Shown: one piece after another, positions 15,649 through 22,938 of the stretch
Layout of the letters: the number at the start of each line of letters is the position of its first letter
How positions within the stretch are numbered: the first letter of the stretch is position 1
Assembly (NCBI GenBank): GCA_003527965.1
Contig: DPVY01000263.1
Span: 1 to 33,530 of the forward strand
DNA length: 33,530 bases
Direction: 5' to 3'
DNA from: Fidelibacterota bacterium
GTDB taxonomy: Bacteria; Fidelibacterota; UBA2242
Translations under genes and position numbers: made by a program
Notes under the pieces: model-generated
The model's database searches: none
The model's input: the letters and a program-made list of their open reading frames with translations, nothing else
What the model was told of the DNA's origin: nothing

Positions 15649-17076
15649 ATGAAAAGATTTGTCAGAAAAAGTATTTCCATAGGCGGCACCTGGATAGGAG
15701 CCCGCTATATCTACCGGGAATTGTTGTTTCCGTTCTTTTTTTCCATTGGTGTGGTAACTTTTGTTTTGCTGGCGAATTTCCTGATCAAATCGGTAGATCG
15801 TTTATTGGGCAAAGGACTACCCGGGTCGGTGATTTTTGAGTTTTTATATTTGAACCTGGCCTGGATCATTGCCATGTCGGTGCCAATGGCGGTATTGGTC
15901 GCTTCCCTGATGGCTTACGGACGGCTGGCTGAAGATAATGAGATTACCGCTATGCGCGCCAGTGGCATCAGTTTTCTTACTATTCTGGGACCGGGGATTG
16001 TTTTTGGTTTTTTCGTGGCGGTATTTATGGTATTTTTTCACAATAATATACTTCCGGATTTTAATCATAAAGCCAGGTTGCTTTCGGGCGATATTTACCG
16101 TAAGCGCCCCGGCTTGAATATTGAACCGGGCTATTTTATGGATGATATTCCAGATTACTCCATCTATGTAAAAGAAAAATCCGGCGAACATTTGCGCAAA
16201 ATCACAATTTATAATAAAGATTCCCAGTCGGTCCAGACGACTATATACGCGGACAGCGGCTATCTTGAAATTGACGGGAATACGGTATTGTTTACTCTAT
16301 ATTCCGGGGAAATCCACGAGCTGGATATTGGAAATTTGCAAGACTATCGCCGTACCGATTTCCGGAAACACCGCATTGCCATTCCGGTAGATAACCTGAT
16401 GCTGGAGCGCCGGGATTCCGCCCGCCGGGGCGACCGGGAAATGACGATTGGCATGATGCGGGCAAATGTAAAAAAGTATGCCGGGGAGCGGGATAAGATA
16501 CTGGAGAAAATGCAGAAATTAGTAAAGACAGAGATCGACACCACCGGGGCTTTGGAAATTAAAGAAATAAAGAAAATTATCGAATACCGAAAGGAGCAAA
16601 ACCTGACAAATCTTCCCAAAAAGGAAGCCGATATAGAAAACCGCCGCTTGAATTCATTGTACACAAGATTGCAGGGTGAAGCCAATCTGGCATTCAGCTA
16701 TCAAAAACAGGTTAATAAATATCAGGTGGAAATTCACAAAAAATATTCCATTCCCTTTGCCTGCATTGTATTTATCATAATCGGCGCACCGCTGGGGGTC
16801 ATGACCCGGCGCGGCGGAATTGCCGTAGCGGCAACCTTAAGCATTCTCTTTTTCCTCGTCTATTATGTGTTTTTAATAGGTGGCGAGGAACTTGCCGATA
16901 TGGTGATCATTCCGCCTTTTTGGGCGATGTGGACGCCCAATATTTTGTTAATGCTGATTGGCATTTACCTGATTTATTACGCCATGTGGGAACAGAAAAC
17001 CGTCGATTTTTCGAGGCTGCTAAAATTTTTCAGAAAAAAAATCAAAAGACAAGCGCTAAAAACATTAAAAACATAA
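15649..17076 (+). CDS. LptF/LptG-family lipopolysaccharide export permease (YjgP/YjgQ)
   Basis: This is an inner-membrane permease of the LptB2FG ABC transporter that extracts lipopolysaccharide from the inner membrane. It has the family layout: three N-terminal helices (about 25-125) including the conserved AYGRLAEDNEITAMRASGIS coupling-helix region, a periplasmic beta-jellyroll (about 140-260), and three C-terminal helices (about 368-455) starting KYSIPFACIVFIIIGAPLGV. At 475 residues it is about 110 longer than E. coli LptF/G. The extra length is mostly a charged, probably coiled-coil segment (about 275-350), plus a basic tail. F versus G cannot be decided here and the second permease gene is not in the window. 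No ribosome site is visible before the ATG. Confidence 0.88.
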   Translation: MKRFVRKSISIGGTWIGARYIYRELLFPFFFSIGVVTFVLLANFLIKSVDRLLGKGLPGSVIFEFLYLNLAWIIAMSVPMAVLVASLMAYGRLAEDNEITAMRASGISFLTILGPGIVFGFFVAVFMVFFHNNILPDFNHKARLLSGDIYRKRPGLNIEPGYFMDDIPDYSIYVKEKSGEHLRKITIYNKDSQSVQTTIYADSGYLEIDGNTVLFTLYSGEIHELDIGNLQDYRRTDFRKHRIAIPVDNLMLERRDSARRGDREMTIGMMRANVKKYAGERDKILEKMQKLVKTEIDTTGALEIKEIKKIIEYRKEQNLTNLPKKEADIENRRLNSLYTRLQGEANLAFSYQKQVNKYQVEIHKKYSIPFACIVFIIIGAPLGVMTRRGGIAVAATLSILFFLVYYVFLIGGEELADMVIIPPFWAMWTPNILLMLIGIYLIYYAMWEQKTVDFSRLLKFFRKKIKRQALKTLKT

Positions 17077-17089
17077 CAGGAAGCAAACT

Positions 17090-18391
17090 ATGATCCCCAC
17101 TGATTTTATTGAGAAGAAAAAAAACGGGCAGGAACATTCATCGGCTGAGATAAAAGATTTTATCGGCGCTTACGTCAAGGGAGATATCCCCGATTACCAG
17201 ATGGCAGCCTGGCTGATGGCAGTGAACTTTCAGGGCATGACCGACCGGGAAACCATTGCCCTCGTGGACGTCATGCTGCATTCCGGCGAAACCATTGATC
17301 TGTCTCATGTAGAATCCTTCAAAGTCGATAAACACAGTACCGGCGGCGTGGGTGACAAGGTTTCCCTGATTCTGGCGCCCCTGGCGAATGCCGTGGGCTG
17401 CGTGGTGCCGATGCTTTCCGGGCGCAGTCTGGGTCATTCCGGCGGAACACTCGATAAACTTGAGAGTATTCCCGGCTTCAACGTAATGCTTGCGAAAAAA
17501 GAATTTATTCGTCTTGTCGAAAAATATGGTCTCGCAATGGGCGGGCAAACGGAAGAGGTCGTGCCGGCGGACCGGAAGATGTATGCTCTAAGGGATGTAA
17601 CTTCGACGGTTAAGTCGATTCCCCTGATCTGCGGCAGCATTTTAAGCAAAAAGATTGCCGAAGGTATCGACGGTCTGGTCATGGACGTTAAAACGGGCAA
17701 TGGCGCCTTCCTGCCGGAATACAACCAGAGCCAACGATTAGCCAAACAATTGAAAAACGTCGGACAGCAGTTTGGTTTAAAGGTCATATCGGTGATTACC
17801 GATATGAATCAACCTCTTGGGAACGCCGTCGGTAACTGGCTGGAAGTGGTAGAATCCATTAACACCCTAAAAGGCGACGGTCCGGCGGATTTGCTAGAAG
17901 TCACTTTGCATTTGACCGCCTGGATGGTAGTGTTGTCCGGTATCGAAAAGGACTTTGATAAAGCGGTACATTTACTGGAAAAAACCATTCAATCCGGCGC
18001 CGCTTATGAAAAATTTCTGATGATGGTGGAGAACCAGGGCGGCGACGTCGACCTGGTTCAACATCCGGAGAAGTACAAACGGGCAGCCGTAATCGCTCCG
18101 GTAATCTCGAATCATTCCGGTTATATCAAAGCGATCGATTCCTACAGTATCGGCATGACGGCGCTGTCGATAGGCACCGGGCGGAAGAATTTACAGGATG
18201 TGATCAAACCGGAAGTCGGCATTATAATTGAAAAGAAAATCGGCGCTGCGGTCAACAGAGCTGAGCCGCTTGCCGTGATTCACGCCCCGGATCAATCATC
18301 CTGGGAACAGGCGCAAATACAGATTCTAAATGCCTTTAAAATCACAGATTCAAAGGTTGCCCCGCCACCGTTGTTTTATGAGACGTTCTGA
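17090..18391 (+). CDS. pdp: Pyrimidine-nucleoside / thymidine phosphorylase
   Basis: This cytoplasmic enzyme phosphorolyses thymidine, deoxyuridine or uridine to the base and (deoxy)ribose 1-phosphate for nucleoside salvage. The 433 residues equal the length of Bacillus-type PyNP. The N-terminal alpha domain is followed by the KHSTGGVGDKVSL phosphate-binding loop. The family signature SGRSLGHSGGTLDKLES starts at residue 110, MDVKTGNGAF is next, and the C-terminal PYNP domain (about 340-433) ends the chain. The substrate range (PyNP versus strict thymidine phosphorylase) is not decidable by eye. AGGAAG precedes the ATG and the gene starts 13 bases after the LptF/G stop, so the two share a transcript despite unrelated jobs. 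Confidence 0.95.
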   Translation: MIPTDFIEKKKNGQEHSSAEIKDFIGAYVKGDIPDYQMAAWLMAVNFQGMTDRETIALVDVMLHSGETIDLSHVESFKVDKHSTGGVGDKVSLILAPLANAVGCVVPMLSGRSLGHSGGTLDKLESIPGFNVMLAKKEFIRLVEKYGLAMGGQTEEVVPADRKMYALRDVTSTVKSIPLICGSILSKKIAEGIDGLVMDVKTGNGAFLPEYNQSQRLAKQLKNVGQQFGLKVISVITDMNQPLGNAVGNWLEVVESINTLKGDGPADLLEVTLHLTAWMVVLSGIEKDFDKAVHLLEKTIQSGAAYEKFLMMVENQGGDVDLVQHPEKYKRAAVIAPVISNHSGYIKAIDSYSIGMTALSIGTGRKNLQDVIKPEVGIIIEKKIGAAVNRAEPLAVIHAPDQSSWEQAQIQILNAFKITDSKVAPPPLFYETF

Positions 18392-18738
18392 GGATGGCAA
18401 ATATTTATTCTTTTAAGCGTTCAGTTTTGTAATTCTCTCAGGGCATTTAACCCCTTAATTCTCAAATTCTTGTTTGTTTGTGCCAAAGGCATTCCTCCAG
18501 AAAGCGCTTGTCTTAAATGTGTCAGCAGCTTCGGGTTGTTATATATTTAATAATTCTTCGTGTTTATAAAAAGATTTTTCATTTTTGGGTTTTGGCTTGT
18601 CCAGTTTAGGGATATATAAGAATGATTGAGATTAAGGTTAAGGCTAGATGTAAAGAAAGTGTGTTGCTTTGAAAGAGTATTTTCGTCTCAACCCCGGCTT
18701 AATCTTAACTAAGATTTTAATAGAAAGAAAAAAATAGA
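18392..18738. other. Intergenic region upstream of the ilv promoter
   Basis: No gene is seen here. Near the right end is a 16-base near-palindrome (AATCTTA-AC-TAAGATT, 18701-18716) centred about 65 bases before the predicted ilv transcription start, a usual place for an activator site. AGATTAAG further left can also pair with CTTAATCT overlapping it. No terminator was found after the nucleoside phosphorylase gene. Confidence 0.5.
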
Positions 18739-18767
18739 TTGACACTAATAAAAAAAACTATTAACAT
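18739..18767 (+). promoter_or_regulatory. Promoter of the branched-chain amino acid operon
   Basis: A perfect TTGACA (18739-18744) is followed after exactly 17 bases by TAACAT (18762-18767). Predicted transcription start is near 18774, only about 13 bases before the leader peptide ATG. Alternative -10 TATTAA (18759-18764) would leave too short a spacer. Confidence 0.65.
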
Positions 18768-18786
18768 AGGGCAATTATTGAGAATT

Positions 18787-18882
18787 ATGATTGATATGAA
18801 AACACCCCGACATATACTAGACATTATTATTTGGATAGTCCTTATTATTCTACTCATAGACAGGAGGGAAGGGGTAATTTAA
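18787..18882 (+). CDS. Branched-chain leader peptide (ilv attenuator peptide)
   Basis: This is a 31-codon ORF from ATG 18787 to TAA 18880-18882. It has 16 Ile, Leu or Val residues. Residues 10-24 (ILDIIIWIVLIILLI) contain 13 of 15, including a Trp and rare-looking ATA and CTA codons. It sits between a consensus promoter and an intrinsic terminator, 86 bases before ilvD. This is exactly the form of ilv/leu leader peptides of enteric bacteria: stalling at these codons when charged Ile-, Leu- or Val-tRNA is scarce would control folding downstream. Ribosome binding looks modest (GAG five bases before ATG). A second in-frame ATG is at 18796. The hydrophobic peptide could alternatively be a small membrane protein, but the linked RNA structure favours attenuation. 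Confidence 0.82.
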   Translation: MIDMKTPRHILDIIIWIVLIILLIDRREGVI

Positions 18883-18918
18883 GTCTCTCATAAAATAAAA
18901 GTTTTAAAACCCCTTCCC
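18866..18918 (+). promoter_or_regulatory. Antiterminator stem of the ilv attenuator
   Basis: GGGAAGGGGT (18866-18875), inside the last codons of the leader peptide, is perfectly complementary over ten bases to ACCCCTTCCC (18909-18918), the 5' arm and loop of the terminator. The pairings are mutually exclusive. A ribosome stalled at the Ile/Leu run leaves 18866-18875 free for antitermination. One that reaches the stop codon at 18880 covers it and lets the terminator form. Confidence 0.75.
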
Positions 18919-18939
18919 AAAGCGAAGGGGTTTTTTTTT
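18906..18939 (+). terminator. Attenuator terminator before ilvD
   Basis: AAAACCCCTTC (18906-18916) pairs with GAAGGGGTTTT (18924-18934) around a seven-base loop, followed by an uninterrupted run of nine T (18931-18939). It stands between the promoter and ilvD (start 18969) with only the leader ORF upstream, so its role must be premature termination rather than ending a gene. Confidence 0.88.
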
Positions 18940-18968
18940 GAAAATAATTTTTAATAAAGGAATTCAGA

Positions 18969-20636
18969 ATGAAAAGTGATCAGATCAAAGAAGGATTGGA
19001 AAGAGCTCCGCACCGCGCTTTGCTGGGAGCCTGCGGAAAAAACAGGCAAGATTTTGACAGACCCTTTATTGCCATTGCAAACTCCTATACCGATATCGTA
19101 CCCGGGCATGTCAGACTCAATGAGGTCGGTAAAATTGTAAAAGAAGCTGTTTATGAAGCCGGCGGATTGCCCTTCGAGTTTAATACTATTGCAGTGTGTG
19201 ACGGCATTGCCATGGGACACGAGGGCATGCGCTACAGCCTGTTGAGCCGTGAGATTATCGCCGATGCGGTGGAAACCATGTTACGCGCCCATAGCTTCGA
19301 TGCTTTGGTTTGTATTCCTAATTGTGACAAGATTATCCCGGGAATGCTGATGGCGGCGGTGCGGGTTAATATTCCCACTATCTTTGTTTCCGGCGGTCCC
19401 ATGAAAGCCGGGAAGACGCCGAGTGGAAAAACAGTGGATCTGATCTCAGTATTTGAGGGTGTCGGCGCATATAAAGAGGGAAAAATTTCAGCTGAAGATC
19501 TGGCTGAAATTGAGAGCTATGCCTGCCCGGGTTGGGGCAGCTGTTCCGGAATGTTTACCGCAAATTCCATGAACTGCCTTTGTGAAGCGCTGGGGATTGC
19601 ACTGCCCGGGAACGGGACGATTCTGGCTGAGGATGAGCGCCGCAAAGATTTATATCGACAGGCAGGTCGCAGGATTGTGACAATGGTGACCGAAGACCTG
19701 AAGCCTTCTGATATCATTACCCCAAAAGCCCTTGATAATGCAATGATTCTCGATATGGCGATGGGGGGCTCTACAAACACAGTGCTGCATACATTAGCTC
19801 TGGCGAATGAAGCAGAAATTGAATTTGACCTGGAGCGGATTGACACTCTTTCGAAACGGGTCAAGAATATCTGCAAAGTTTCTCCTTCCAGCCAATTTCA
19901 TATCGAAGACGTCGACCGCGCCGGTGGGATTAGCGCTATTTTAAAAGAGATGCAGCAGGAAACGGATCTGATCAACGGCGATTGCGTAACAGTGACCGGG
20001 CTGACGCTGGCTGAAAATATCCGGGACGCCGAAATTCGGGACGAGGCGGTGATTCACCGCCTGGAAAACGCCTACAGCGTGACCGGCGGACTGGCTGTTT
20101 TAACGGGTAATCTGGCTCCGGAAGGCAGCGTAGTGAAATACGCCGGTGTGGCTGAATCCATGCGAACATTCGAAGGTCCGGCAGTAATTTTCGACAGTCA
20201 GGAAGACGCCTGTGAAGGAATTCTATCCGGAAGGGTAAAAACCGGTGACGTAGTCGTAATCCGCTATGAAGGACCCCGCGGCGGACCCGGTATGCAGGAG
20301 ATGCTGTCGCCGACATCATACATTATGGGGCGCGGTCTGGGAGAGAGCGTGGCGCTGATTACCGACGGTCGTTTCTCCGGTGGGACGAGAGGCGCCTGTA
20401 TCGGACACATCGCCCCGGAAGCCGCTGTCGGCGGACCCATTGCCCTGCTAAAAGCAGGCGACCGTATCGCCATAGATATTCCCAATGGAAAATTGGAGGT
20501 TTTGTTGAGCCGTGAAGAGATGGAGAAGCGGCGCAAAGCCTGGGAACCAGAGCCGCCCCGAGTGAATTACGGCGCCCTGGGACGCTATGCAAAAATGGCC
20601 TCTTCCGCCGCTAAAGGCGCGGTTTTGGAACTTTGA
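18969..20636 (+). CDS. ilvD: Dihydroxy-acid dehydratase
   Basis: IlvD removes water from 2,3-dihydroxy-isovalerate and -methylvalerate to give the keto acids of valine and isoleucine. The 555-residue protein carries the family motifs CIPNCDKIIPGML (Cys119 as cluster ligand) and CPGWGSCSGMFTANSM (Cys192), and DGRFSGGTRG near the C-terminus with the catalytic serine. The segment that holds the third cysteine of [2Fe-2S] homologues reads SYTDIVPGHVRL with no cysteine, as in the E. coli enzyme, so an oxygen-sensitive [4Fe-4S] cluster is inferred. AAAGGA ends eight bases before the ATG. It is first structural gene of the operon, directly behind the attenuator. Confidence 0.97.
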   Translation: MKSDQIKEGLERAPHRALLGACGKNRQDFDRPFIAIANSYTDIVPGHVRLNEVGKIVKEAVYEAGGLPFEFNTIAVCDGIAMGHEGMRYSLLSREIIADAVETMLRAHSFDALVCIPNCDKIIPGMLMAAVRVNIPTIFVSGGPMKAGKTPSGKTVDLISVFEGVGAYKEGKISAEDLAEIESYACPGWGSCSGMFTANSMNCLCEALGIALPGNGTILAEDERRKDLYRQAGRRIVTMVTEDLKPSDIITPKALDNAMILDMAMGGSTNTVLHTLALANEAEIEFDLERIDTLSKRVKNICKVSPSSQFHIEDVDRAGGISAILKEMQQETDLINGDCVTVTGLTLAENIRDAEIRDEAVIHRLENAYSVTGGLAVLTGNLAPEGSVVKYAGVAESMRTFEGPAVIFDSQEDACEGILSGRVKTGDVVVIRYEGPRGGPGMQEMLSPTSYIMGRGLGESVALITDGRFSGGTRGACIGHIAPEAAVGGPIALLKAGDRIAIDIPNGKLEVLLSREEMEKRRKAWEPEPPRVNYGALGRYAKMASSAAKGAVLEL

Positions 20637-20688
20637 TAATTAGATAAACAACCGATGAATACCAAAATTTAGCAGTAATGAGGAAAAA

Positions 20689-22419
20689 ATGAACGGTGCA
20701 GAAATATTAATTGACGGACTGAAGAAAGAAGGCGTAGATACGATCTTCGGCTATCCCGGCGGTGTCGTCATACCGATTTTTGACGTGCTCTATTCATGTC
20801 GGGAGATAAAATTTTTACTGACGCGTCACGAACAGGGCGCAGTACACGCAGCCGACGGTTATGCCCGGGCTACAGGAAAAGTCGGCGTTGCTCTGGTGAC
20901 TTCCGGACCGGGAGCTACCAATACAATTACCGGTATTGCCACTGCCAAACTCGACTCATCACCCATCGTGGTAATCAGTGGTCAGGTGCACACCAATAAT
21001 ATCGGCACCGATGCTTTTCAGGAAACCGATATGTTCGGCTTGACACGTTCTATTTGCAAACACAATTATCTTGTGAAAAATATCCTGGATTTGCCACATG
21101 TTTTAAAAGAGGCTTTTTACATTGCCAGATCGGGGCGTCCGGGACCGGTTTCGATTGATATCCCGGTAGATGTGGCAACGGCGAAGTTAAAGAATTACAA
21201 TTATCCTGATGACGTTAAACTACCCGGCTATAAACCGGTTCTGCGCGGGAACCCGATGCAGATCGAAAAATTGGCCAGGGCGATTAATGTGGCTCAAAAA
21301 CCGCTTCTCTATACGGGTGGCGGAATTGTCAGCGCAGGCGCTAGCGAAGAGCTTCGGCAGCTGATTGACAAAACGCAGATTCCGGTTGTAGTTACACTGA
21401 TGGGGCTGGGAAGCGTACCCCACAATCACCCCTGTTTTCTGGGAATGCCGGGGATGCATGGGCGGGTGGCGGCTAATAAAGCCCTGGTGGAGTGCGACCT
21501 GTTGATCGCCATTGGCGTTCGCTTTGATGATCGCATTACCGGTCCGCGTCATACCTTTGTGCCTAATGCAACCGTGGCTCATATCGATATCGATCCCGCG
21601 GAAATAGGAAAAAACGTCAGGACTCATATTCCGGTGGTAGGCAATGCCAAAGATGTACTTAAAGATTTGATTGAGAAGGTAAAACCAAGAGTTAAAAATT
21701 CCTGGAATGAGCGCACGGAATATTGGGAAGAAAAATATCCGTTGACCTATAAAAAATCGGATGAAGAAACAATATCGCCTCAATTTGTAATTGAAAGAGT
21801 GAATAAATTTGCCGGTCCTGAAACAATAGTTGTAACCGACGTGGGTCAGAACCAGATGTGGACGGCGCTTTATTATCATTATTGCCAACCGCGAAAGTTT
21901 TTAAGTTCCGGCGGACTGGGCACCATGGGATTTGGTCTGCCGGCTGCCATGGGGGCAGCTCTGGGAAAACCTGAAAATCAAGTAATTTGTATATCGGGTG
22001 ACGGTGGTATCCAGATGAATATTCAGGAACTGGCGACCTGTGCGATCAACCGGATTCCGGTTAAGCTGATCGTAATTAATAATTTTTACCTTGGTATGGT
22101 CAGGCAGTGGCAGGATCTTTTCTGGGACAAAAAATATTCACAGGTCTGCTTACTGCATTCTCCGGACTGCCCGGATGAATGCCGTGGTCCGAACGAAAAC
22201 TGTCCACCGCAATATCTTCCCGATCTGGTCAAGGTAGCCGAAGCAAACGGTCTGCCCGGATACAGGGCGACCTCATTTTCAGAAGTAGATGAGGTGCTGA
22301 AGAAGGGTTTGGCTCATGACGGACCGGTATTGATGGAGTTTGTAGTGAACCGGCTGGAAAATGTATTTCCAATGGTTTCAGCCGGGAAACCGCTTAGCGA
22401 TATTATGATGGGAGACTAG
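20689..22419 (+). CDS. ilvB: Acetolactate synthase, catalytic subunit
   Basis: This ThDP-dependent enzyme condenses two pyruvates to acetolactate, or pyruvate with 2-ketobutyrate to acetohydroxybutyrate. The 576 residues show the N-terminal ThDP-pyrimidine domain with catalytic Glu48 (RHEQGAVHAADGYARATG), a central FAD-binding-like domain (about 190-330) and the C-terminal ThDP-diphosphate domain with G437-D-G plus the metal-binding NN at VINN. An insertion after WDKKYSQ (about residues 486-508) carries four cysteines (487, 494, 498, 505; C-x6-C-x3-C-x6-C) absent from the E. coli enzymes. An AGGAAAAA site precedes the ATG. The regulatory subunit gene follows after three bases. Confidence 0.97.
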   Translation: MNGAEILIDGLKKEGVDTIFGYPGGVVIPIFDVLYSCREIKFLLTRHEQGAVHAADGYARATGKVGVALVTSGPGATNTITGIATAKLDSSPIVVISGQVHTNNIGTDAFQETDMFGLTRSICKHNYLVKNILDLPHVLKEAFYIARSGRPGPVSIDIPVDVATAKLKNYNYPDDVKLPGYKPVLRGNPMQIEKLARAINVAQKPLLYTGGGIVSAGASEELRQLIDKTQIPVVVTLMGLGSVPHNHPCFLGMPGMHGRVAANKALVECDLLIAIGVRFDDRITGPRHTFVPNATVAHIDIDPAEIGKNVRTHIPVVGNAKDVLKDLIEKVKPRVKNSWNERTEYWEEKYPLTYKKSDEETISPQFVIERVNKFAGPETIVVTDVGQNQMWTALYYHYCQPRKFLSSGGLGTMGFGLPAAMGAALGKPENQVICISGDGGIQMNIQELATCAINRIPVKLIVINNFYLGMVRQWQDLFWDKKYSQVCLLHSPDCPDECRGPNENCPPQYLPDLVKVAEANGLPGYRATSFSEVDEVLKKGLAHDGPVLMEFVVNRLENVFPMVSAGKPLSDIMMGD

Positions 22420-22422
22420 AAA

Positions 22423-22938
22423 ATGGTTGAAAAACATACTGTTATTGTGACTGTCTTAAATAGTGCAGGCGTGTTGGCTCGGGTGGCTGGTTTGCTGTCC
22501 CAGCGGGGTTATAATATTGAGAGCGCTATCGGTGCCCCCACTGAAAATCCCGAAATCTACAAGATTAGTTTGGTGGTTGCGGAGAGCAAGGAGCACATTG
22601 AACAGATAACCAAGCAATTGAATAAATTGGTCGATACACTGAAAGTCGTCGACATTTCCCACAAGGACAACTATATCGTCCGGGAATATATCATCCTCAA
22701 AATGGATGTTACCCAGAAAAAACGAGTTGATTTGTTTAATTTAATAAAATATTTTAAAGCTCATCCAATCGACATTACTTCTGATCACATGATTCTTGAA
22801 CTTTCGGGGAATCCCCGGAAGATCGATCGCTTTATTGAATTAATGAAGCCCTTTGGAATTAAAGAATTTGTCAGGAGTGGAGAGTTTGCGATGGCTGAAT
22901 ATCAAACACCAAAAAAAGGAGAGAAAAATGGCTATTAA
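22423..22938 (+). CDS. ilvN: Acetolactate synthase, small regulatory subunit
   Basis: This is the 171-residue regulatory subunit (IlvN/IlvH type) that activates the catalytic subunit and confers valine feedback inhibition. Residues about 4-80 form the ACT domain, with the effector-binding opening TVLNSAGVLARVAGLLSQRGYNIES. The rest (about 85-160, IVREYIILKM onward) is the ALS small-subunit C-terminal domain. Length is typical of the two-domain form. The last eleven bases overlap the start of ilvC, and the ilvC ribosome site lies inside this gene, so the two are translationally coupled. Confidence 0.96.
   Translation: MVEKHTVIVTVLNSAGVLARVAGLLSQRGYNIESAIGAPTENPEIYKISLVVAESKEHIEQITKQLNKLVDTLKVVDISHKDNYIVREYIILKMDVTQKKRVDLFNLIKYFKAHPIDITSDHMILELSGNPRKIDRFIELMKPFGIKEFVRSGEFAMAEYQTPKKGEKNGY

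Noticed and set aside
18721..18882. Leader ORF as a small transmembrane protein
   Set aside because: It is possible from hydrophobicity, but codon make-up, position and the stem overlapping its end fit attenuation much better.
18640..18968. T-box riboswitch before the ilv operon
   Set aside because: No T-box consensus (TGGNACCGCG-like) or specifier hairpin is present. The leader peptide with alternative stems explains the terminator.
21220..21888. 222-residue ORF antisense to ilvB
   Set aside because: The opposite strand encodes conserved acetolactate synthase throughout, and this product has no domain pattern.
22853..22927. Longer ilvC start giving 358 residues
   Set aside because: The added residues lie in the ilvN C-terminus. 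GGAG at 22918 and the family N-terminus support ATG 22928.
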